A stretch of 64,000 nt of DNA. It comes from Branchiostoma belcheri. Its lineage: Eukaryota > Chordata > Leptocardii > Amphioxiformes > Branchiostomatidae. The position numbers and the translations under genes are program-made. How positions within the stretch are numbered: the first letter of the stretch is position 1; the number at the start of each line of letters is the position of its first letter. Below, one piece after another: positions 34,490 to 44,414 of the stretch. Below the pieces are notes generated by a model, which searched no databases, was not told the origin of the DNA, and saw nothing but the letters and a program-made list of their open reading frames with translations. The stretch is taken from assembly GCF_001625305.1 (NCBI RefSeq), contig NW_017802580.1, positions 451,186 to 515,185 of the forward strand, in the 5' to 3' direction.

Positions 34490-35290
34490 CTTATTGATAG
34501 TCCTTAAGTGAGATATATCAAACAAAAGAACTCCACACACAACAACAAAAACAAACTCGTATCTCGGTGTTTCATTGACAAGTAATCTGAAGTGGGGCAT
34601 GCATGTTAACAACATCACTGCTAAGGCCAAACAGACATTGGAAGTGATTAAACAAAATCTATGATCATGCCAAACAAGTGTAAAATCACTTGTACACACG
34701 TCACTTGTAAGACCAAACATGCAATATTCCGCGACAGTATGGCATCCATATACAAAGAAAAAGATAAACTGGAAAGGGTACAGAACCAAGCTGCAAGATT
34801 CGGCAAGAAAAACTACTGTACGAAAGGGGTGCTAGTGCAACGGAAATGAAAATTAACCTACAGTGGGTGTTGCTGGAAGGCAGACGTAGAATGTCCAGAC
34901 TTGATGTACAAAATTACTAATAAACTAGTGGACGTACCAGCCACTGCGTATCTGATAACAGACCGGAAACGGGAAAAGAACAAGAAGCAAACATGCATGC
35001 CTTCAAATATCAGAGTTATCAACCAAGAATTTAAAATAAATCGTATTTCCTAAGAACTATGATCGTAGACTTGAACCTGTTGCCACCAAGCACAATTGGG
35101 GCAACATCACTACAAAGCTTTAAACAACTCCTGCAATTAAATGTGCCAAGATTGAGCGTAACAAGTCGTTCGATCGGTTTGATATAGCTAGCTGCCGCCG
35201 CGCCCCGTGCCTGCGAAGCTGGTGTGTTACGCCGAAGGGCGGTTTTATACCGGCTTTACCTGTGTGATCCTGAATTCCACCAGGGTAAGG
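34490..35290 (+). mobile_element. Non-LTR retrotransposon remnant, same family as 14178-14860
   Basis: Encodes LGVSLTSNLKWGMHVNNIT and AKAKQTLEVIKQNL, then LVRPNMQYSATVWHPYTKK, DKLERVQNQAARF and NLQWVLLEGRRRMSRL, the thumb and C-terminal region of CR1/jockey-like reverse transcriptases, with several frame breaks. The CG-rich 3' segment with GTGTGTTACGCCGAA (about 35221-35235) is shared with the copy at 14.8 kb. 5' truncated and inactive. Confidence 0.8.
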
Positions 35291-35740
35291 TAGAATTAAA
35301 CATACAGTGCTGCTATCATTTACAGGAGTTTTGTAAGACCCCAGGAGTAACAGTGTATAAAATGACATCTCCAGCTGAGGTCAAGTACATATTAATAATC
35401 TAACAATACGGAGAAACGTTTGTGTCTACGGTAGTTACTAAGTACCATTATGGTAAAAGAAGCTCCGTTGTCTTTCATAATGTTCTAGATAGTACATTTC
35501 ATATAAATCATTTTGTATTGTGAATACTCATGTCACTCGGACGGAAAGAACCTAATTTTATAAAGATGTAAACGTATAAAAGGACACAAATTTCGATTCC
35601 TGAAAGATTCTGAAAGCTTCCAACGTATTCGATTTTGAATCCTACGATAGACCTTTAAGATCATGTCACAATATCAAATGATTTTGTCAAGCTAACTAAA
35701 GTTGGATCAAGTTTAATTTTAATATCAAATATCACACTTT

Positions 35741-35853
35741 GTAGAAATTCTTCGATCAGTGACTGTATTTTGTAGGGTAAATTACGTACCTCCAAAATAT
35801 GTAGGTACGTAATTTACCTTACAAAATACAGTCACTAATCGAAGAATTTCTAC
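35741..35853. repeat. 113-bp near-perfect hairpin (51-bp arms)
   Basis: Left arm 35741-35791 and right arm 35803-35853 are reverse complements with two mismatches and an 11-nt loop (CCAAAATATGT). The shape suits a small palindromic MITE or a pre-miRNA-like transcript. No target-site duplication could be identified with confidence. Confidence 0.85.
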
Positions 35854-37254
35854 TAACTGTTAATTCTACGTGATTGATGAAACTCACGCCAATTTTTTGT
35901 ACACTTTATTCCATAAGCGAGAACATATCATCGATACATGACCATAAGGTAACTCAAATACTGTTTAGATAGTAGTTTGTAATAAGTAAAGTTATGTAGT
36001 ATTGTTGTATTACTGCCATACATTGTACCTTCTACGATTGTTGAGCAATAATGTGCATTCATTCATTATGATATGTATTTTTAAATACAATACAGTATTT
36101 GAACCACAAAGTAACTAAACTCTTTGATACAATGAGATGACAGAAAGCATTCGTGAGCTTGCCTTATTTTTTAGAGTAGCAAAATATTACGTTTTTTGGT
36201 CTTCAACGGCAGTTATCATCTTCTGCAAACATTGGGGGAGATGGTGAAGAGGTCAAGGGTTACCAAGATGGCCACCGTCTTAGGACTAGCAGCCTTGAGG
36301 GGACAGCCTACCGAATCCAAACCCCATAGACTTGCATTGTAAACATAGTTATATTACCAAAAATAAGCTGTCAAAAACTACCTACATGAGTGTTCAACTA
36401 TGGAAAAGTCACTTGACAGGGTAGTTCAACCTCCAAATTGTCCATTTAGCCCCAAAATGTCACTTTCTAAAGAGAGAAACATAGTACGAAAAATCAAAAC
36501 AATGAGAGAATGACCTCTGACCCCTATGGAGACCACCAAAACACAACAAGAAGGGATTTGTTTTAGAGCTATAACAAGCAGCCAAAACAACACTAATAGC
36601 CATTTTTTTTTCAACAAAACAGAAAGAGACATTACTCTCCAGCTGGAAAATGCAACCATTTATCAACACATTCCAAAAAAAAGGATGTTTTCAGTTGGTT
36701 TGGATGCGATTATCAAATCGGGGTCTCAGAATTGGGGCTTCTGGGCAGGCGCAATTTGGTGACCTTTGCCCTTGAGAATCTAAGTCTATCAAATCCTCAG
36801 TAGTCCCTGGAGGACAATGTCATCATCAGATAAGTTGTGGACAGGGTTAAAAGTTATTTTATGTTACTATTTATGATTTCTGTTAGCAATTGAGAACCAA
36901 TACTGTATCAGTGAAAATGACGCCTCCCCTCCCACATCAGGATCTATACCTTATGAGTTTACAACTTTGCTTTTCTTTGTTTACAATACCTACTAAATGT
37001 GACAAAAAGCCTCAATAGGAAAAAGGAAAACTCTGATAACCCTTGCAATTTACAGAAGAAATATAGACATTTGTTGGGGACAGACGCTTAGAAACTACGA
37101 TGCTGTAGTTCTAGTCAAATCTTAAAAGTCAAAAGTTCTAGTCAAATCTTGACTTGGGACCCACAAACTCATGTAGTGACACAAAGTCCCTTTTTTTACA
37201 AGCTGTTGTCTTTACAACCTATCAGGAGTCAATCGCCGTATAGTATGTAGTATC
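35854..37254. other. Intergenic stretch, nothing firmly recognised
   Basis: No domain-bearing frames. 36230-36800 has a different, more mixed composition and may be a degraded transposon, but I found no ends or protein signature. Confidence 0.4.
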
Positions 37255-37470
37255 TTGTAGTCATGGGCGATTTTAATGCCACAACAGGAAGAGGCAGGTC
37301 TGTACTTAAACTGTACTAAAATCTGAGCACAGAAAGAAAGCATTTTCGTGCTCTGGGGCGACGTTATGGAACTCGCTTTCGTCTCGCCTAAAATTGGCAG
37401 GAACACTTAAGCTGTTCAAAAAGATCTACAATCAAGAATATATAACTACTGAACACTGACATACCAAGGT
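37255..37470 (+). mobile_element. LINE remnant joining an endonuclease motif to a C-terminal tail
   Basis: VVMGDFNATTGRGRS, containing the GDFN(A/S) metal-site motif of APE-type endonucleases, occurs at about 37256-37300. It is followed within 40 bp by KAFSCSGATLWNSLSSRLK and LAGTLKLFKKIYNQE, a typical LINE C-terminus with a stop near 37459. Everything between is missing, so it is a deletion relic. Confidence 0.72.
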
Positions 37471-39029
37471 CAACTTGTTCCGTTACTTCTGTATTATTTG
37501 ACTTTCCATGCCACTTTGGTTTGATTATTTATATTTCTTTCCATTGATATGCAGACTCCACTTTTAGTTATTTACTTTTAAGTTGACATACCTTTTGACT
37601 ATCTACCATTATGATTTGATATCTGAACGATTATAATTATTTCTATGTTACCTTATTTCATTTGATTGTTGATGGGTTAGTTACGATTTTGTCTTGTTCA
37701 CGATAAGTTTATCTATTTTAGTTGACCTATGTTAGTCCATCTTTAATCTTTTGTTAAAATTATAATGTCATGTAGTTTTGTTGGGGTGCGTAGGACCAAA
37801 TGGGCACGGCGCCAAGAACGAAAACGGGGACCACCCATCTACATCAAGGTAGGTGGTAGCTATTTTAAACGTAAGGTATCCAAAGACTTCCCGATGTCTG
37901 GTATAGCAATAATGACTGTACCAAAACTTGTACAAAAGTTGCAGTCATGAAGCCTGTTTTACTCTGACTTGTTTCCCATCGTCTGCTACTACTACAGCAC
38001 ATTATATATATATAAAAGCATGCGCGGCTCACTTCTACTCGTGGTTAGAACTACAGTATTTTAAAAGCATTAAAGTTGCAGTGGCAGACAGGTTTGACTC
38101 TAACCGCGTTAGTCTAAGTCCGTATGCGGAAAAGTTGCTATGAGTATCTAAACCCACCATTAGAGACATTTGCTGCCGAGGCCTGTAAGGTCGAGCACAT
38201 GCATGAGCGATTGTGCCATACATGTAGGTTCAACAGAATCCCTTTGTTACTCATTTCCCGAGAAAAGGCCTAGGGTACACATACAGACCGACAGCGCCCC
38301 TTGCGACTTAGAAGAAAATAACAGTCATGGCCTTGCTTTTGGGTCTCCTCTATAATGTCCCAGATACCACACTTATCACCGAATATTGTGATTTTCTCAT
38401 GATATTGGGGCCCTGTCCCATTCCACATATTGTGCCATTTGCCAGACGGGAAAGAGTGTAAAATCATTTGGAAAGCATATAACATATATGATCTTAGGTT
38501 TTAAGATATTTCCGATCGATTTCTTACTTATTGGGATTGCTACACATTTTGGAATCCTAACATACAGAACCGTGAAACCAATGGACCATTCCTGCTGCCC
38601 AAACTCAAGGACATAATCTAACCGAACCGCGGAAAAACCTTGTGGTAAACTGTAACGTATTTTTCCCTTGTCCCCTGAGGCAAGGGTGCATGTACAGACT
38701 GACAGCGCCCCCTACGACGTATAGGAGAAGAACAGTCCTGGCCGACCTCGGCCCTTTCACAATTTGTCCTCTACCAGTCTATGGTGTTCTTTACAGCACA
38801 CTTCCTAAATCATGACTTAGTGTGAATTATCTGTCATATTTCTCCAAAAAATTATGCCATTTCTCATACACAGTTTCTCTGACTGCAATTATGTAAATAA
38901 TTTTTTAAAAAGTTTTTTATACAAGAGCACATAATTTTGACTTTTAAAAAGTTTTAATACATTACGATTACTACATATTCTGGGATGCAAACAGAACAGT
39001 GAATCTTACGCAGTGAATCCAATAAAAAA
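37471..39029. other. Intergenic stretch with one direct repeat pair
   Basis: Segments at about 38272-38340 and 38688-38755 share TACAGAC-GACAGCGCCCC and the following ~50 bp, about 415 bp apart, which suggests a small local duplication. Otherwise nothing recognised. Confidence 0.45.
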
Positions 39030-39248
39030 GGTGATTTGGCCGACCCTATCATTGGATCTTTGTAAAGTTTTGCCTACCTTCTTTCCTTTGACATTGGACA
39101 TTTGCATTTTTTTACATTTTCCTACAAGATAACGGTCTACAGTAAATTCAATTAATTTCATCAAAATCTGTGAATAAGGAGGGTTTCTTTCGTAGTAGTG
39201 AATTAACTGTTGTAATTGTACAGGAAACGCATATTCACGGCAAACATT

Positions 39249-39660
39249 TTTTTTCTTTATTAAAACATTTAGAAGCAAAGTGGACAGGATGACGACACAC
39301 TCAAGCCGGAGCTTATGTTCATGTCGCCATCTGACATTACAAAAATACAAAAGCAAATGCAAAAACAGACATGCAAAGCTTAATAATAACAGAATAGAAT
39401 GAATAAGGTTACAATGTGTAAAGTACTACAGGCAAAACTTACAAAATTGATAGGAAAGATTACTCAAATCTTTTAGTTTCCTTTATAAATGATTGAACAT
39501 AAAGTAAAAATTTTAAGTTATTTGGATATGATAGTGATACAGAACCTCTAAGGAATAAATGAACTAAAACATCATCAGAGAGATCATTGAGGTTTATGTC
39601 AAATCCTACCAACTTAGCTAATTGCTAAAAAGGGAGGCACGATATTGTGTATATTTAGGG
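39249..39660 (-). mobile_element. 5'-truncated LINE with poly(A)-type end, absent from the paralogous site
   Basis: The other copy of the block runs straight through (about 60680, CGGCGAACATTGATTTTCG), whereas ~410 extra bases lie here. On the minus strand they encode GFDINLNDLSDDVLVHLFLR and SYPNNLKFLLYVQSF-KETKRFE, a LINE C-terminus with a stop, then AATAAAG and an A-rich end. ACATT flanks both junctions (CAAACATT/CAGACATT). Confidence 0.78.
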
Positions 39661-39794
39661 CAGACATTGATTTTCGTGTGCGATACAAACGACATATACG
39701 ACAAAGTATATTTCTGTATCCCTCCCCTTTCAACAAGGCTAATGGAATAGGCTAATCGTTCGTATGACTCATTAGTGTGCACGAGTTTTGCCAC

Positions 39795-39893
39795 ATGACA
39801 CGTACCAAATGCCAAGTGTCGTCACTCGGCCCTGGGACTCAGTCGAACACAGACCCGGGTGGGTTTGATGTTCAGCCGCTGGACCGACACAAG
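39795..39893 (+). other. Conserved exon-like block upstream of the channel gene (copy 1), first part
   Basis: A 33-codon open frame from ATG to a CACAAG|GTGAGC donor (MTRTKCQVSSLGPGTQ..., ending DVQPLDRHK). In the second copy (60818-60916) only one base differs and that change is silent, while flanking sequence differs much more. It may be a first exon or promoter segment of the channel transcript, or a separate small gene. I do not recognise the peptide. Confidence 0.45.
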
Positions 39894-40818
39894 GTGAGCA
39901 CTGATCTACAAATCCTGTCCATTCTATCTTTATAAACTTATAAACATCACAAAGGCTCAACTGTACGCATTGGTATGTAATATGACCTAAAATCTGTTCC
40001 AACACGTACGTAAAAAGTAATGAATTTTCGGGCCGATGTAATGCATTTTTGCCACTTTTAATTAGTTGTTGTCCTGAGTTACTAACTGGTCATCTATGTT
40101 TATAAAGGAGGCTGCAGTAGGTCAATCAATATTTCTGCGCGTGTAGGTTCCGTTTAGGTACGCATTTCAGCTAGCCATGGTGGTTTACGTACATACAGGA
40201 GTATTGTACATTATATTCAATTAACGTTGTTATTGTGTGTTTAAAGCCTATCGTTTGACCATCAAATTAGTGTAATTAACTAGTGTTAGCTGCAATGCTT
40301 TATGAGAGCATGAACTATTTGTCACTGTCATTTCAAGTGACAAGGACATTATTTGCCTAGCCATACAAAGCCCAGCTTTTGTGTTACAAAAAGGCTGCCT
40401 GTGGTTGGATCTTTCACAGTCTAAACTATATACGACGTCCAAATAGTAAAACAGTGAATGTGACCAAATCGTAAAATCAGCATTTTATCAAAGGGTAACC
40501 TAGCCCCCAATTATTGCTCGAACGATTGTACATAAATAAGAAGACTCCGAAAGTAGGCATGGAATTTTATAGTTCTACTAGATAACATAGTCTTTTAACA
40601 CCTCGAGGCATTCTGGTTGAGCCAGTCAGTCCCCGGTACCATATTGGCTTCAAACAAAGGGAAGCTGTTGAACGGGTTCAGAGGTAACATGTTGTGGCTT
40701 AAGGCTACATTTCACCAATGCCCTCACGTTTGACCCTGAATGAGGGATACGTGACATAAATGCGTTGTCGGTATACTGTCATTGAGACGTAATTGATTTC
40801 TTTAATTCTATGTTGCAG

Positions 40819-40910
40819 GTTACTTCATACGTCAGAAGTCATCGGTTACAGGTTCTTCGTAGTCGAACTCCAGAACTCCAACAGTCACAACCGAGCGCCC
40901 GTTTCTGTAT
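40819..40910 (+). other. Conserved exon-like block upstream of the channel gene (copy 1), second part
   Basis: A strong acceptor (TTCTATGTTGCAG) and a GTAAGT donor bound a segment that matches 61947-62040 in the second copy. An 11-bp length difference between copies shifts the frame, so coding use is doubtful; a spliced 5' leader exon fits better. Confidence 0.35.
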
Positions 40911-42319
40911 GTAAGTTAGCTTTCTAGTTTTACCAATTCGTATTCCCGAATTTAGCGTGTGTTGTGCGTATATAAACAATTACCAATTTGCCGATAAGCG
41001 TTACGTTTATATACCCCCCCCCCTTCCCATGCAGACCCTCTGATTTGATAATAGACATTTTGATCGACCTACTCGTACCTCACTTAACACAATCGGTTGT
41101 TTATAGGTTTTGATCAACCTCAAATTCTTGATTAAGATTTATAAATATATTTTCTGCACACCGTGCAACAACTGCATCTAGAAATTATATAAAGGGAACT
41201 CCGAAGACACAACAGTTCAGTTAACACGGGTTTCTTGGGTAATCTCTAAGCAGATCAAACGGTGGTAAGGTAGTATCTATATTGACCAACGGAGTGTCTA
41301 TTAGCCACCGAAGATTTGCTAGAAGTCGAAAAGTTCAAAGGCTGTTGACATCTAGTTGTTACCTAATCAAAATGTGCTTGCCAGGTAGTTTTTTTTTGCC
41401 CTGACCACCATTCAAGGGTCTTGCCTCCTTGTGAGCCAGCTGGTTGACCGTTACAGAAAGAGTCTCTATACTTATTTTAGACAGTTTAAACAAAGAAAAA
41501 GATGGTTCAACATGCGTTTCGTGATGTCTGGGGTTTTGAACCACAAGAACCCCAGTTATTCATTTCTATGTTTCAGTCAGCATATTTTAGTACTGCCTAC
41601 AGTATTATCTGGTCCAGCTAGGCACGAACTCTTACTGCATGATATGTGCGCGGGTGACAGAATGTGTCCCAGATTCAAGCTATAAACCGCTTGTAAAATC
41701 TTGGCACAACTAAATCTTGGCTCTTCATAGGGACACAAGGAGGGGCAGCAATACCATTTTTGAAACGAATTGTTCCTCCCTGGGCGAGTCCTGGCACATC
41801 TTTGGTGGCTAATTAGCACTCCTGTGGCCAATAGATACTTCTTTGCCACCGTATGATCTGCTTGGAGATCTTGAGAAAGAAATTCGTCTCTAGTTGCCAT
41901 CCCCAAAAGTCAGTAAAAAATATAGTTTACTACTATTTGATACTCAGTGTTTAAAAAAGATGAGTACTTGGGTCTGTACTGACTGTGCGCATGGATATAC
42001 ATATAAAGGTCATGGTGGGTTATGTTTACATACTGAACCAACCGGGCGTGAAATTATCAGGACAAAAACATTTTTTCTTACTCTGGTAAAAAAACTAGAC
42101 CCCTATTTCTTTCCATTGCGCTTGAAATATAAAAGTTGGATTGCATGTATGTCTTCCTCCGTGTATCTTCCTCCGGTACTTTCGAACAGTCAAATAAAAA
42201 ACTTTGAAATGTCGACAAAATAACAATGGTTATTTTTATTTATCCTTATTTGGAAATAATATTTGATTGATATTAAATTCGTTACTCTTCATCTTAATAG
42301 ATTCCTTTTATCTTAATAG

Positions 42320-42343
42320 ATGCCTTTTATCACCCATGTCTAG
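42320..42343 (+). promoter_or_regulatory. Seven-codon upstream ORF in the channel 5' leader
   Basis: ATGCCTTTTATCACC...TAG ends 8 nt before the main ATG. The paralog has the same start, length and stop (63604-63627), with only the last two sense codons different. An upstream frame this close would be expected to reduce initiation at the main start. An AG (TTAATAG) directly before it could be an acceptor. Confidence 0.45.
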
Positions 42344-42351
42344 TGTACATC

Positions 42352-42445
42352 ATGTGGACGCTTAGTGCGGTTTCCTGCTGGCTACTGCTTCAAAGCGTAT
42401 CATCCCAAACGACCAAAACCACCCAATCTCCCATGCTTAACACCC
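42352..42445 (+). CDS. Channel gene exon 1: signal peptide
   Basis: ATG then [20 protein letters not shown]: a hydrophobic core and likely cleavage after SVSS. Phase 1 at the GTGAGT donor. The matching exon of the paralog at 63636-63735 supports the start choice. Confidence 0.85.
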
Positions 42446-44371
42446 GTGAGTATACTATTGTTATTTCCTGTGCTTGGAAGACTGCTACATACTGTTTGTT
42501 GTATTAGTATTGGCAACGCCTCTGGGGCGACCCTAATGGTGCAGTAAGTAATCAGTGTGCAGGAATTTTACTTTCTAGGTACATGAGGAACTAGCTATAG
42601 GTAGTAGTACTAGGTACTCTTTTGTGGTGCACAGGCTTACATAAAAATCTTTTTACCATCCAAACTTTATGACCCTAGCATGTCCAGATCATGAGATATC
42701 AAAACCGGAAGTACCGCTGCAGTACCGTAACAAGCCGCAAGGGGGCTTAAATCTAATCATTTCTAGGTCACATGAAGACCTACACACTCACCAAGTTATA
42801 TAACAATCCATCTAAAGCTTGAGTTATTGTGCTAAACCACAAACATACATACTAACATACATACACACACCCACAAACACACACACACATGTGTGCCTCC
42901 ACGATGGTATCTTGACTCCATACTGCGTCTTCGTAACCCTCCTCCCCATCCTTAACGTGGTTATTTTTCACGTGAGCCTTTGAATTCAAGACATCGTTTA
43001 AATCCCTTCCACCAGAAAATTGCCAGCAGGGAAATGGAGCATCCTACCGAGGGACAGCCTCTATGACAGAAACAGGCAAGACTTGTCAACGCTGGAACAG
43101 TCAGACACCCCATCAACACCAATATACACCTGTTAATTACCCATTAGCCGGGTTGGAGAATAACTACTGCCGGAATCCAGGAAGCTGGCACGAGATTTGG
43201 TGTTACACGACGGATCCCGGCGAGACATGGGAGAATTGTGACGTACCAGTATGCGGTAAGGTCCAATCCTGTAAAATTAAGAGCTGGTGAACAGAACGTC
43301 CACTCATGCACGTTTATGTGACGATTGAAATGTAACATAGTTAACGCAACGCAACAAATGTAACAAACTGACCGTCCTGTCAATAACAGAAATTATTGTA
43401 AAAAAATCCTGTCAGCATTGCAAATTATTCTACTATTGACAGGACGGATAAAATTTCGGGAATTTTTTTTTCAATTTCAATTTTGCCCCGGTGCTTATGT
43501 AGGTTGCTATTCGGCCAATTTTTACGATTCTGCGGCCCCAGCTTGAGATCGCCGTACCTACACTGATCCCCCGCTCGGCAGCGCGTGCCTGTCCTCCCGT
43601 AAGCCATGCGGCAGCAGCGCGTGTCTGTCATCCCGGAGGCGAGTTCTGGATGACAGTTCACCGTCCCGAAAATTCCTAGATCTGATACCTCCATGAAATA
43701 TATGAGTTTTTGTAAATGACATGTCCTCATTAATTATGCAAATGACCTGTACATTAACATAATATATGCATAGTGGTGTTAACCTTTCAGTAACCCATCA
43801 TTCACCAATAAGGAGTCACAAAATTCTGCAAACAACGTCATCATTTGCATAATTGGTATCTGTTGATGTTCCGCCTGCTACAGATTAAATAGATATGTAT
43901 AGCAGTACAATTATATAAAACACTGTAATTATAGAATTTTCTCATTAATTATGCAAAATAAGTCCTCATTTGCATAATTTGTACTTAATTATGTAAAACT
44001 CTCTCTCAGTTACCTACATACAAAAAATGATGAGAATATGTTGTTCCTATCTGGACTTACTGGCTTTAAAAGTTTTTACCAGAAACTAGCCTGCAGTTCA
44101 AGAACAATCCGCTAGGGAGATCAAACTTACACCATTTATTCTTGACAGGATAAGCTATCTGTCATCAAAACATCCAGACCGTAGCATGTTCAGGACAAAA
44201 GATACAAAAACCGGAAGTTCTGCTGCAGTACCAAGGTCATCCATCAGGAGGCCCATATTTGGCCTTGACTTTCGGCTTCCTATAGCTAAGACTAACCAGC
44301 ATACGAAATATCATCACAATCCATAAAGGCGTTATAAAGTTATGCTGACTACAAATGTGCGGAAACACACA

Positions 44372-44414
<43 letters not shown>

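Larger units (their letters stand above)
39030..42445. repeat. 5' block of the channel gene, duplicated at 60473-63735
   Basis: From about 39030 to the end of the signal-peptide exon, this region matches 60473-63735 in the same order and orientation, interrupted by copy-specific insertions. The best-conserved part is about 39780-39925 versus 60803-60948 (a few differences only). Similarity fades left of about 39030, marking the duplication edge. Confidence 0.85.

Noticed and set aside
41961-42070. EGF-like spacing (CTDCAHGYT, GGLC) in the 5' block, duplicated near 62577
   Set aside because: Only a partial EGF pattern, a stop codon in the second copy, and no convincing splice sites; treated as a chance match in duplicated DNA.
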